Source of the DNA: Kribbella capetownensis
GTDB taxonomy: Bacteria; Actinomycetota; Actinomycetes; Propionibacteriales; Kribbellaceae
DNA length: 64,000 bases
Direction of reading: 5' to 3'
NCBI RefSeq assembly: GCF_004331485.1
Contig: NZ_SJKD01000001.1
Coordinates: forward strand, 1,364,001-1,428,000
The notes beneath the pieces are model-generated. The model saw only the letters and a list, made by a program, of their open reading frames with translations. It made no database searches and was not told where the DNA came from. The position numbers were made by a program, and so were the translations under genes. This document shows, piece after piece, positions 54,515 to 63,551 of the stretch; position 1 is the stretch's first letter; each line of letters begins with the position of its first letter.

Positions 54515-55351
54515 TCAGTGCGGCGTTCGTGTGAATTCCTCGATCGCCTGTGTGAAGGCGGCCGGCTGCTCGATGTGCGGGACGTGTCCGGATGCATCGA
54601 TCACGTGCAACGGCCAGCCGAACCGATCGCTCGCCGCCGTGGCGAGCCCCACCGGTACGAATCGGTCGTGGGCACCCCAGAGCAGTGTTGTGGGAACTTC
54701 GCTGTGGTCGCGGACCTGTTTGGTGCCTGCGGCTACCAGTTGGCGCATCGTCCGCTTGACGTGCGGCACCTGTGCACGGCTCCGCGTGTAGCCGATGAAC
54801 GCCTCGAGCCAGTCCGGGTCTCGCCGCCGTACCTGGTCGAGGTCCTGGAACGCCCAGCGCGCGAACCGCTCCATGTTCTCCTCGGACGGTCGCACCGCGA
54901 ACCTGATCGCTACAACCCGGAGCCCGATCGGCATCCGGTACGCCCCCACGCCCGGCGCGCCGTAGAGCACCAACCGCTGCAACAGTTCGCCGTGGTGTGC
55001 CGCGAATCGCTCGGCAAAGGTCCCCAGCAGAGAATGCGCGATCAGCGTCGGTGCCTGCTCACAGGTCAACCGAAGCAGGCCCGTCAACCACTCGCCGAAG
55101 GTCGCCGGATCGAACCGGTCAACCGGATCCGATTCGCCCAGCCCTGGTACGTCGGGAACGACGAGCCGATGCTTCTCCGCGAGCCGGGAGATCACCGGCG
55201 CCCAGTAGACACCTCCGCACTCGATTCCCCCGTGGAGCAAGACCAGTGGCGGGCCTTCACCGGCTGTCAGCACGGTCGTACGAACGCCCCCGATCTCGAC
55301 CCGTCGCTCGTCAACAGCAAGCCCTCGCAGCAACCGCGCCCTGTCGTCCAT
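54515..55351 (-). CDS. Alpha/beta hydrolase
   Basis: A 278-residue serine hydrolase. LVLLHGGIECGGVYW is the oxyanion loop and LIAHSLLGTFAERFAAHH holds the nucleophile Ser. LLWGAHDRFVP carries the Asp and IDASGHVPHIEQPAAF the His. The substrate is unknown. Start is ATG 55351 with GGGGTGAT upstream; a GTG at 55357 is possible. Together with the ICMT-like gene it forms a two-gene insertion inside the tRNA array. Its relation to tRNA biology is not evident. Confidence 0.87.
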   Translation of the reverse strand: MDDRARLLRGLAVDERRVEIGGVRTTVLTAGEGPPLVLLHGGIECGGVYWAPVISRLAEKHRLVVPDVPGLGESDPVDRFDPATFGEWLTGLLRLTCEQAPTLIAHSLLGTFAERFAAHHGELLQRLVLYGAPGVGAYRMPIGLRVVAIRFAVRPSEENMERFARWAFQDLDQVRRRDPDWLEAFIGYTRSRAQVPHVKRTMRQLVAAGTKQVRDHSEVPTTLLWGAHDRFVPVGLATAASDRFGWPLHVIDASGHVPHIEQPAAFTQAIEEFTRTPH

Positions 55352-55450
55352 CGCCACATCACCCCGCCGCCGACGCTAGACGGTGGGAACCGTCGTCCGC
55401 TTCCGAAGAACCACGCAATCCGCGGCAGCCCGGACCTGCGCAGAACCATG

Positions 55451-55523
55451 TACCCCGTACCGGGCTCGAACCGGTGATCTTCCGGATGAGAACCGGACGT
55501 CCTGACCACCAGACCAACGGGGC
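55451..55523 (-). tRNA. tRNA-Glu (CTC)
   Basis: A 73-base canonical cloverleaf. The acceptor is GCCCCGT/ACGGGGT and the D stem GTCT/GGAC. The anticodon arm is TCCGG-TTCTCAT-CCGGA, and the T loop sequence TTCGAGC is present. No CCA is encoded. Confidence 0.9.
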
Positions 55524-55558
55524 TGGCAGGGGCGGCCGGTCCATCCCGACCGCCCCAG

Positions 55559-55646
55559 CGGTGAGAGCGAGATTCGAACTCGCGAGCCGAGCACACCCGA
55601 CCGACGGTTTAGCAAACCGCTGCCCCTCCCAACAGGCAACCTCACC
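55559..55646 (-). tRNA. tRNA-Ser (GCT)
   Basis: An 88-base class II tRNA. The acceptor is GGTGAGG/TCTCACC and the anticodon arm GCGGT-TTGCTAA-ACCGT. A long variable arm follows, then the T arm GCGAG-TTCGAAT-CTCGC and discriminator G. No CCA is encoded. Confidence 0.9.
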
Positions 55647-55697
55647 CCTCGCACCCGCCGCCCGCCGTCTCCCCTGACGACGGCGGGCGGCGTACTG

Positions 55698-56894
<1,197 letters not shown>

Positions 56895-56922
56895 CTCCTC
56901 ACCCTCCTCGTTCGTGTGCATG

Positions 56923-57014
56923 CGGTGGAAGTGGGACTCGAACCCACACATCCGGTGAAGGATCGACCGTTTTCGAGACGGCTGCCGGTAGGCCAACGCT
57001 CGGCTTATTCCACC
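56923..57014 (-). tRNA. tRNA-Ser (CGA)
   Basis: A 92-base class II tRNA. The acceptor GGTGGAA/TTCCACC is perfect, and the D stem is GCC/GGC. The anticodon arm GCCGT-CTCGAAA-ACGGT reads CGA. A long variable arm and T loop TTCGAGT are present. No CCA is encoded. It lies 28 bases upstream of rtcB. Confidence 0.9.
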
Positions 57015-57020
57015 TGAGAG

Positions 57021-57093
57021 CTGCCAGGGCAGGGCTCGAACCTGCGGGACCTCGGGTCAGAACCGAGGGTGGGTCACCGTCGCCCACCTGGCA
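57021..57093 (-). tRNA. tRNA-Gln (CTG)
   Basis: The acceptor TGCCAGG/CCTGGCA is perfect. The anticodon arm CTCGG-TTCTGAC-CCGAG reads CTG, and the T arm is GCAGG-TTCGAGC-CCTGC. The D stem has one mismatch. No CCA is encoded. It lies six bases from the tRNA-Ser gene, so the two are processed from one transcript. Confidence 0.87.
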
Positions 57094-57129
57094 TCACGCT
57101 CTGCCGCGACACCGGGATTGGTGTTTGCG

Positions 57130-57576
57130 TCAGAGCGCCAACTCGGCACGAGAAGGGATCCACGGCTGCCACAACAGCGGCATACCGGCCTCTTCGGGCG
57201 TGCGTGAGCCCTTCTTCTCGTTGCAGGACGAGTGTGCGGCGACAGCGTTCAGCCACTCGCCACGTCCACCGCGCGACCGCGGAACCACATGGTCCATCGT
57301 CGTGGCACCGGGCTTACCGCAGTACGCGCAGGTGAACTTGTCGCGCTTCAGTACGCCGGCCCGCGTGTACTGCAGCCGGCCGGACGCGTACCGCCACTTC
57401 GTCACGACGTACCGGACGAGACGCAGTACCCGGGGGAGGGGGAATGGCCCGATGCTCGCGCCGTCATGCGCTTCCTCGACGACGGCGACCTCCCGGACGA
57501 GCATCCGGATGGCGTGCTGGACCGACACGACATGCAGTTGCTCGTACGAGGCGTTGAGCACGATCACACCGCTCAT
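57130..57576 (-). CDS. HNH endonuclease
   Basis: A 148-residue HNH nuclease. The zinc/active-site module is FTCAYCGKPGATTMDHVVPR, then SRGGRGEWLNAVAAHSSCNE and KKGSRTPEEAG, with C83, C86 and C118 plus the catalytic D95-H96 and N110. It belongs to the actinobacterial family that starts VIVLNASYEQLHVVSVQHAI. ATG 57576 follows GGAGGAGGAACC; the frame extends upstream into a tRNA. It is located between tRNA genes and co-directional with them. It could act as a homing-type nuclease of the array, or on phage DNA. Confidence 0.92.
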   Translation of the reverse strand: MSGVIVLNASYEQLHVVSVQHAIRMLVREVAVVEEAHDGASIGPFPLPRVLRLVRYVVTKWRYASGRLQYTRAGVLKRDKFTCAYCGKPGATTMDHVVPRSRGGRGEWLNAVAAHSSCNEKKGSRTPEEAGMPLLWQPWIPSRAELAL

Positions 57577-57646
57577 GTGGTTCCTCCTCCCATCCAGTGT
57601 GCCCGACAGCTCGCAGTCAGGTCGGGTGATCTCGGTGTCGGTCGTG

Positions 57647-57723
57647 TGGTGCGGCTCCAGGGACTCGAACCCTGAACCTCCTGGTCCTAAGCCAGGCGCC
57701 TCTCCCAATTGGGCCAGAGCCGC
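57647..57723 (-). tRNA. Unusual tRNA with anticodon TAG (Leu codon CUA) and short variable loop
   Basis: The acceptor is GCGGCTC/GAGCCGC, and the anticodon arm CCTGG-CTTAGGA-CCAGG reads TAG with G37. The T arm is CAGGG-TTCGAGT-CCCTG, the discriminator is A and CCA is encoded (57647-57649). Bacterial tRNA-Leu is class II with a long variable arm, but this tRNA has a five-base variable loop (AGGTT). The D stem has three good pairs. Either it is an atypical leucine tRNA or it is charged with another amino acid. Confidence 0.82.
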
Positions 57724-57742
57724 AGGTACTGCGCTTTGTCAC

Positions 57743-57777
57743 GTACGGCGACCGGCGGGCCCGGCTGATCGCCGTAC
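57743..57777. other. Inter-tRNA hairpin
   Basis: GTACGGCGA (57743-57751) and TCGCCGTAC (57769-57777) pair perfectly, with a GC-rich loop. It lies between the His and TAG tRNA genes and may be a processing or termination structure of the array transcript. Confidence 0.5.
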
Positions 57778-57782
57778 CTGAG

Positions 57783-57856
57783 GGTGTCCGGCGGGGCTCG
57801 AACCCGCTTCCTCCGGGTCCACATCCCGGCGCCTCGCCCGCTTCAGCCTCGGACAC
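57783..57856 (-). tRNA. tRNA-His (GTG)
   Basis: The acceptor is GTGTCCG/CGGACAC with discriminator C, as expected for histidine. The anticodon arm CCGGG-ATGTGGA-CCCGG reads GTG, and the T arm is GCGGG-TTCGAGC-CCCGC. Position 8 is A instead of T, and the base before position 1 is T, so the usual encoded G-1 is absent. No CCA is encoded. Confidence 0.82.
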
Positions 57857-57858
57857 AG

Positions 57859-57932
57859 CACGCCCGGCAGGACTTGAACCTGCACGCTCCTGCTTCGTAG
57901 GCAGGTGCTCTCTCCGGTTGAGCCACGGGCGC
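57859..57932 (-). tRNA. tRNA-Arg (ACG)
   Basis: A canonical 74-base cloverleaf. The acceptor is GCGCCCG/CGGGCGT and the D stem GCTC/GAGC. The anticodon arm CCTGC-CTACGAA-GCAGG reads ACG (A34 read as inosine when TadA acts). The T arm is GCAGG-TTCAAGT-CCTGC. It is only two bases from the tRNA-His gene. No CCA is encoded. Confidence 0.9.
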
Positions 57933-58024
57933 TGAGCGCCCTGCGCCGGATGTGGTGCGGATTTCCGTCGCTGGGCACGTTCGTGGCGCCCGCTCGGCCG
58001 GTAGCAGAGCATCCTGCGGGCGCC

Positions 58025-58100
58025 TGGTCCAGCTGGAGGGACTCGAACCCCCGTCGTCCTCATCCCAAATGAGGTGGCCTAGCCACTGGCCCACAGCTGG
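58025..58100 (-). tRNA. tRNA-Pro (TGG)
   Basis: The acceptor CCAGCTG/CAGCTGG is perfect, and the D stem is GGCC/GGCC. The anticodon arm CCTCA-TTTGGGA-TGAGG reads TGG with G37. The discriminator is A and CCA is encoded (58025-58027). Confidence 0.9.
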
Positions 58101-58302
58101 TGACGTCCCCGGGGCGTTGCAGGCCCCAGGGACGGTTGCCCAAGCTCGCCCGGCTCGTGCGGCCGGCGATCTCGAGCGTCTTCCCCGGCGCACGAGCGGC
58201 GCCGCAGGGAAGGTCTCCCGGGCCGTCGGTGACCTGGGAGAAAATGCGATGAATGTCCAGTTGTCAATTGTTCGAGTCGGTATCCGTGAATACCGGAAAA
58301 AG

Positions 58303-58371
58303 CATCGGTGGAAGGAGTCGAACCCTCGTGACGCGGGTTTGGAATCCGGTCCGCAACCATTGCGCACCGAC
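58303..58371 (-). tRNA. Degenerate tRNA-Trp-like gene (CCA)
   Basis: At 69 bases it is short. The acceptor is GTCGGTG/CACCGAT and the T arm GAGGG-TTCGACT-CCTTC. The anticodon loop TTCCAAA reads CCA, but its stem has only three good pairs. The D region is replaced by a tight CGCAA-TGG-TTGCG hairpin. It may be a truncated or decoy tRNA. It is the first tRNA-like element after the 48-aa frame. The 200 bases between it and tRNA-Pro contain no gene that I can support. Confidence 0.55.
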
Positions 58372-58456
58372 GTGGTGAAATGCGGGCAAAAGAAAAGAGC
58401 CGCCTGCTGCCGGTGGCCCGGCTCAGACGGTTCCTGGGATGATCTCCCGCTGGAGA

Positions 58457-58603
58457 TCACACAGGTGGGCCGCCCGGACTCGGGCTCAGTTCGGTCCCGC
58501 TGAGCTGGTGATAGAACGCATCGATGTGCACTGATCGCAGGCACGCCGACAAAGCCATGGCATCCAACCGCCAGGCTTTCCTCGGGTTCCACTCTCGGTA
58601 CAC
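58457..58603 (-). CDS. 48-residue protein at the head of the tRNA array
   Basis: The frame starts at GTG 58603, five bases after AGGAG, and encodes VYREWNPRKAWRLDAMALSA, then CLRSVHIDAFYHQLSG and a Pro/Gly tail. It is amphipathic with a basic, tryptophan-containing start. It is the first frame on the array's strand behind a promoter-like sequence. No family is recognised. It may be a leader peptide or a small regulator. Confidence 0.5.
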   Translation of the reverse strand: MYREWNPRKAWRLDAMALSACLRSVHIDAFYHQLSGTELSPSPGGPPV

Positions 58604-58638
58604 GATCACTCCTAGGTCTGTAGTTCCTTGCGGGGATT

Positions 58639-58668
58639 AGTCTGACCCATCCCTTACAACTACGTCAA
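58639..58668 (-). promoter_or_regulatory. Promoter-like sequence for the tRNA array
   Basis: On the minus strand TTGACG (58668-58663) is followed after 18 bases by CAGACT (58644-58639). It lies 36 bases upstream of the 48-aa frame. The region is AT-richer than its surroundings. The -10 match is weak. Confidence 0.35.
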
Positions 58669-58679
58669 CGCATTTGCCC

Positions 58680-58965
58680 TTTCAATTGTTCCCACACCAT
58701 TTCCCGCCCCTTCCGACGTACCCAACCCCCAACAGGTTCCGCCCCCCTCCACCACCCACCCGCCGTACCCCCCACCGCAACCAACCCGCCACTCCTCACC
58801 CGACCGCACCTAGCCCGCCACCCCCACCGCAACCGACCGCAACCGCTACCGACCCCCACCGCCCACTCCGCCCGGCCGCCCCGACCGCCTCTCGACCACC
58901 CCTGATCCCTATCCGATTCGGAATCACCCCCACCCTCCCGCTACACTCTTGCCTCGGCGTCCGCG
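58680..58965. other. C-rich, strand-asymmetric intergenic stretch
   Basis: About 285 bases where the plus strand is dominated by C with scattered A, T and isolated G, made of CCACC, CCGCC and CAACC runs. Frames stay open in several phases, but no start site or codon bias supports a gene. It separates the minus-strand array from the plus-strand tRNA-Thr. Confidence 0.7.
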
Positions 58966-58971
58966 CCACCC

Positions 58972-59047
58972 GCCGCCTTAGCTCAGTCGGCAGAGCGTCT
59001 CACTCGTAATGAGAAGGTCGTCGGTTCGATTCCGACAGGCGGCTCCA
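58972..59047 (+). tRNA. tRNA-Thr (CGT), integration site
   Basis: A canonical 76-base tRNA with encoded CCA. The acceptor is GCCGCCT/AGGCGGC and the D stem GCTC/GAGC. The anticodon arm TCTCA-CTCGTAA-TGAGA reads CGT, and the T arm is GTCGG-TTCGATT-CCGAC. It is the only plus-strand tRNA here and is followed within about 100 bases by an integrase gene, so its 3' half is the likely attL core of the element to its right. Confidence 0.95.
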
Positions 59048-59050
59048 CCC

Positions 59051-59098
59051 AAACCCCCAGGTCAGAGGCCACTCTCTGCCTCTGGGGGTTTCTTCATT
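59051..59098 (+). terminator. Rho-independent terminator after tRNA-Thr
   Basis: AAACCCCCAG (59051-59060) and CTGGGGGTTT (59082-59091) are perfect inverted repeats, with an inner AGAGGC/GCCTCT stem, followed by TCTTCATTT. It separates tRNA-Thr from the integrase. Confidence 0.8.
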
Positions 59099-59149
59099 TC
59101 GCCGTCCATGGTGCGGGTCGTGGTGCGAGACGGCCGTAAGCTCCCCATC

Positions 59150-60934
59150 GTGGCTAAGGTGAAGGCGAAGCCGAAGCGACCGCGGGGGCAGATCGAAACG
59201 TTGCCGTCCGGCTCGCTACGGGTGAGCGTCTACGCCGGTCTGGATCCGATCTCGAAGGACCGGGTGTATCTGCGAGAGACGGTGCCGGCCGGGCCGAAGG
59301 CGGAAGATCAGGCAGAGGCGGTGCTCGCGCGCTTCCAGCTGGAGGTCTATGAACGGCGCCATCCCCGGACGGACGCGACTGTCGACCAGCTTCTCGAGCG
59401 TCACTTCAAGGACGCGAAACTCGGGTTCAAGACTGCGAAGAACTACCGCAGCCAGGCCGACAAGCACGTCATCCCAACCATCGGTCGGGTAAAGGTGCGT
59501 GCAGTCGATGCCGACGTGATGGACTCGTTCTACAGCGAGTTGCGGCGCTGCCGCGACCACTGTGACCGGCAGCCCCGGATCGATCACCGAACCAATCGGG
59601 CGCATGAATGCGATGAGCGCTGCAAGGCCCACGCCTGCGAGGCCCTCAGCGAATCGAGCATCCTCTACATTCACCAGATCCTCAGCGGGGCATTCCGGCG
59701 AGCTGTCCGCCTGAAGTGGGTCACCATCAACCCGATCGACTTCGCCGAGCCGCCGTCACCGCCAAAGCCGAGGCCACGCCCACCATCCGTCGAGGACGCA
59801 GCAGCAATCGTCAATGAAGCCTGGAAGGACCCAGACTGGGGCGCACTGATCTGGCTAACCATGGTGGCCGGCAACCGCCGCGGCGAGCTCTGCGGTATCC
59901 GCTGGCGCCACGTCGACCTCAACAGAGGGGTTATCCACGTTCAGCGGGCGATCGGGCAGTACGGCAAAGAGACGTGGGAGAAGGACACCAAGAACGAGGA
60001 CGACCGAAGAATCGTCCTCGATCCCGAGAGCGTCGCGGTTCTCTCTGAGCATCGGGACCGCTGTGAACAGCGCGCACACGGTCTCGGGGCCAAGCTTGCG
60101 CGTGACGCGTTCATGTTCTCCCGGGACCCGCTAGGAGAGACGCACCTCAAGCCTGACTCTGTCACCCAGCGGTACAGCAGGCTGGTCGCCCGACTCGGTA
60201 TCGAAACCTCAATCCACAAGCTTCGTACGTACAACGCGACCGAACTCCTCTCTGCGGGCGTAGACATCCGCACGGTCGCGGGACGTCACGGCCACGGCGG
60301 CGGCGGGGCTACGACGGGCCGTCACTATTCCGCCTGGGTTTCTGAGGCTGACCAGCGAGCTGCAGGTACCGTGACGCCAAGGATGCCCGCTCGACCCCGT
60401 CGTGCGGACCTTCCCCCGATGGCGGAGTTCGATCCGAAACACCCCTTCGAGAAGCTGGCCGCCGAGCTGCGCGATGGCATCTATGCGGGCACGCTAGCCG
60501 TGGGGTTACCGATCCCCTCTGTAAAGGAGATCGGCCGGCAGAACGGAGTATCGCCTTCAACAGCGCAGCGGGCTGTGCAGCTACTGAGTGACTGGGGCCT
60601 GGTGCGTGTCGAGCCTGGGCGGCCGACCCTTGTAGCTCCTCAGCCGGCGAAGAACTCGGTTTCGAATGCCGAAGGTTCGTCGACGGAAGCTCAGGTTGCA
60701 TCGACCGAGATAGGAGCCGAAACGATCGAGCTGGAGGTGCGCAGGCTTGGAGTCACAGTAGCTAGCCTTCAGACCCAGGCCGATCCGCGCGACGCGGCAT
60801 CGCTGCATCGGCTGCTGCTTGGCGCTGTAAAACGTCACGGCTCCGAGCCCCACGAGATCGACGACTTCGAGCTGATCGTCCGGCAACCTGGCGACGACGC
60901 GATTCTTGCTACCTACGTGGCGCTCTCGCCGTGA
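59150..60934 (+). CDS. Tyrosine recombinase integrase fused to GntR-type helix-turn-helix
   Basis: About 594 residues. An N-terminal arm-binding region and SAM-like core domain are interrupted by a Cys/His cluster (CRDHCDRQPRIDH, then CDERCKAHACE; about 134-163). The catalytic residues are visible: Arg in AGNRRGELCGIRW (about 244), HKLR (356-359), GRHGHG, and Tyr393 in GRHYSAW. After residue 430 a GntR winged helix follows: LAAELRDGIYAGTLAVGLPI, then VSPSTAQRAVQLLSDWGLVR. The enzyme should integrate the element at tRNA-Thr and may also regulate it. GTG 59150 is preferred by homology; ATG 59108 is possible. Confidence 0.9.
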   Translation: MAKVKAKPKRPRGQIETLPSGSLRVSVYAGLDPISKDRVYLRETVPAGPKAEDQAEAVLARFQLEVYERRHPRTDATVDQLLERHFKDAKLGFKTAKNYRSQADKHVIPTIGRVKVRAVDADVMDSFYSELRRCRDHCDRQPRIDHRTNRAHECDERCKAHACEALSESSILYIHQILSGAFRRAVRLKWVTINPIDFAEPPSPPKPRPRPPSVEDAAAIVNEAWKDPDWGALIWLTMVAGNRRGELCGIRWRHVDLNRGVIHVQRAIGQYGKETWEKDTKNEDDRRIVLDPESVAVLSEHRDRCEQRAHGLGAKLARDAFMFSRDPLGETHLKPDSVTQRYSRLVARLGIETSIHKLRTYNATELLSAGVDIRTVAGRHGHGGGGATTGRHYSAWVSEADQRAAGTVTPRMPARPRRADLPPMAEFDPKHPFEKLAAELRDGIYAGTLAVGLPIPSVKEIGRQNGVSPSTAQRAVQLLSDWGLVRVEPGRPTLVAPQPAKNSVSNAEGSSTEAQVASTEIGAETIELEVRRLGVTVASLQTQADPRDAASLHRLLLGAVKRHGSEPHEIDDFELIVRQPGDDAILATYVALSP

Positions 60935-61095
60935 TCCAGCCCCATCACATTGCGACGGGGCACGCCACGGACTATGACAATCAAGTGATTGTTCAGAGTT
61001 GTTTGAACCTGCGGACGTGTTCCCCTAGCTGATCCATCGCGGAACGGCCGGTCGAGCGCTACGGTCAGTTAACGTCCGAATGGGGGGAGGGCGTC

Positions 61096-63550
61096 GTGGA
61101 GGAAATAGCGACAGCCGCGAGGAAGACCCTCGGCGCGCTCGACAGTGTGGCGAACGCGCTCAAGGTCGGTGACTCCTCCACTGCGACGGCGGCCGTTGTC
61201 CTCGCCGCCGTGACTATCGCTCTGGTGACTTGGCGGCTGCTTGCACGGCGCAGCCACAACGACCGGTGGGCTGGCATCCTCACTGTGGCCATCGCCCTTG
61301 TGGCGCTCGCTGTGCCTGCCGCTCTGGCGCTGTGGTGGGTCGGCGCGGTGCCGTGGGCGTTCTGGTGGTCGGTAGCGGTGGCGCTGACAGCGGCCGCCCT
61401 GGCGTCGACCGAATGGCTGCGCGCTTCGCTCCGCTGGTTCGCGGTGTTAGCTGCGGTTGCGCTCGTGGCGCTGCTCCTACGCCTGGGCTGGGCGAGCGTC
61501 GATGACGCGCGCTGCGCCGAAGTGCACAAGCTCGTCGGTGACGTCGCGGAATTGAACACCACGAAGGCGAAGGCGCTCGACGAAGCGAGATCCGCCGCCA
61601 CGAAGACGCGCGAGGTGTTCTCCAGGTCGGTGCAATCCGGGACTGCGGTTCCAGGCCTCGTTGCGCCCGGGAATCGCCTCTTGGGCGCGCTCAATTCTGG
61701 AGTCGGCGCCGATCTCGACGAGGCGATCATGGCGCTAGACGCGGCATACCACCCGAACGCCGCGTCGCGCGCGGACACAGCCCTCGTGACCGCCGCCGAC
61801 AACGCAGTCGCCGCTGTGCGCGCGGTCGCTGCGCTTCAAGGTGTCGAGTCGCCAGATACTGTGGCGAACCTCGAGACGAGGGTCTGCCGCTCGCAGGGGT
61901 CTTTGATGACGGACGCGGAGCTCACAGCTGCCCGGAGCGCGACCGCAACATATCGCAACAGGGTGCAACCCACGGATAACAACGACGCTGCCGCCGAGGA
62001 GGCAGCCATGTCGGCGACGGAGGCGGCCGCGCGTGCTGCCCGGGGTGAATCAGACCCTGACCCGAACTGGGTAAGCCTGGTTGACCAAGGGGCGACCGTC
62101 GCCGGGGCAGCGGCGCTGGGGTGGCTGCCTGGCTCCCCGGAACCTGACAAGTGGTTCTGGGTGGCCCTTGCAGTGCTGCTGCTTGGAGGCTGGTGGTGGC
62201 TCGAGCGACGGAGTGCATCGATGGTCGCTGGACCGGTCAGCGTGACCTTCCACGGCGTCGATCCTCAGGAGGCGGACAAAGCGAATCAGCCGGCGAGTCA
62301 GACCCAACAGGCAGTGTTCGTGACCGCCCTGACAAAGAACCTCCGTGAGCCAGGCTCGACCCCAGGGTCGCAGACCTCGTCCCCACTCACTGACCTCGAG
62401 GGCATCATGACCGCCGCCGGTCCAACCAAGATCCTGGCTGCAGCGATCGCCGCGCTCAAGAAGGTGTTGAGCGCGCCACGCGGGAGCACAGTCAATGCGC
62501 AAGTCATCCCTCCGCTGCCTGGTGACAAGCGATGGCGAGTCTTCGTCGTGGTCGCGGATGCCGCGACCGGCAAGACGTTGGCAGCCAAGGAACTGCCCCC
62601 CCGACGAGTCAGCGGCCGACGCCTGCCGCGTGGCCGGCTACTGGGCCGCCGCCACCGTGCTCTCGAACAGCCCACGGATGCCTCTGTGGGCGCGGTGGTC
62701 ACCCGCCACGGCACACGCCTTCGCGGCGTACGACACCGCAACCAAGCCCAGCGTCTCTGCCCTGAGCGCCGCGCTGCGCGAGGCGCCGGCGACCAACCTC
62801 GTGCTCCACCAGCTCGCCGACCGACTCTCGCTCGCCGGAAAGTATGTCGACGCAGCGGAGCTTTACGCGCGTGCAGTGGTCGTCGACCCAACGGATGAGA
62901 CCTCGGTCTACCGACTGGCGGCGACCCTGGCCACACTTGCGCGAGACAGCGCGCTCTGGAGTGAGCTGGCGCACAGCCGCCGGAGTGCGGCCGCCGCACT
63001 GCTGATGCGAGCTGGGGAGCGGGCGCATGCCAATCTCAGCCGCGATGACGCCCTCGATCCGAATGCCCCGGCGGCACAGCAGCTCGCGGCGCTCAGAGCA
63101 CTGGCGCGCAAGCTGATCGAGCGCCTGCATGACACGCTTCGGGCGCGCAACGTCTTGATCCGGTACTTCCGCCGAGACCAGCGAGACACCATCGGATCTC
63201 TGCACACCGTGTTTACCAAGTACGGGCGGCCGGCGCAGTCGCGCGCCATGGTGCACGCCGCAGCACTCTCCATGCAGCCGCACAGCAAAGGCCTTAAGAA
63301 GATCAAGAAGCTCGCGAAGGATCCGAGAAGTGGTTGGCAGGTCTGCTATAACCTCGCCTGCTACTACACCCAGCAGGAAGACGACGCCCAAGCTGCAATC
63401 AAATGGCTCGAAACTGCACTCACCCGGCCAGGCGTGGAGGAACTCGCGGGCGCCTGGCTGGCGATGGACCCCGACCTCGAGCTTCTCCATCCGCTAACGC
63501 GCTTCGAGCTGCTGCGCAACTCATTCGCTACCAGACCCGAGGAGTCGTGA
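61096..63550 (+). pseudogene. Membrane/TPR-like protein split by a one-base shift
   Basis: The gene starts at GTG 61096 behind GGGGGGAGG. Four membrane helices (about residues 30-130), an external helical segment, another helix (about 345-362) and a cytoplasmic domain lead to WRVFVVVADAATGKTLAAKE. There, a run of seven C (62596-62602) shifts the frame. Removing one C continues the protein as DESAADACRVAGYWAAATVL, then TPR-like repeats (LSLAGKYVDAAELYARAVVV; NLACYYTQQEDDAQAAIKWL) to TGA 63550. The corrected protein is about 817 residues. It could be a sequencing error, a mutation or programmed frameshifting. Function unknown; it is cargo of the integrated element. Confidence 0.7.
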
Positions 63551-63551
63551 C

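Noticed and set aside
55365..55445. Possible extra tRNA between the hydrolase gene and tRNA-Glu
   Set aside because: A GGTTC stretch is present, but no acceptor, D or anticodon stems can be paired.
56895..56996. N-terminal extension of RtcB to 56996
   Set aside because: It would be translated from inside the tRNA-Ser (CGA) gene; the ATG at 56894 has a strong ribosome site and matches the family start.
58140..58300. Possible tRNA or ncRNA around a GTTCGAGTC on the plus strand
   Set aside because: No partner stems form a cloverleaf; the gap may hold a structured RNA, but I cannot support one.
58665..58859. 64-codon Gly/Trp/Arg-rich frame on the minus strand
   Set aside because: It is a product of the C-rich asymmetric stretch, without start signal or recognisable protein character.
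62495..62598. Separate start of the second element gene at ATG 62495
   Set aside because: The peptide before the C tract (MRKSSLRCLVTSDGE...) has no coding character, whereas the upstream frame continues smoothly up to the tract; one shifted gene explains the data better.
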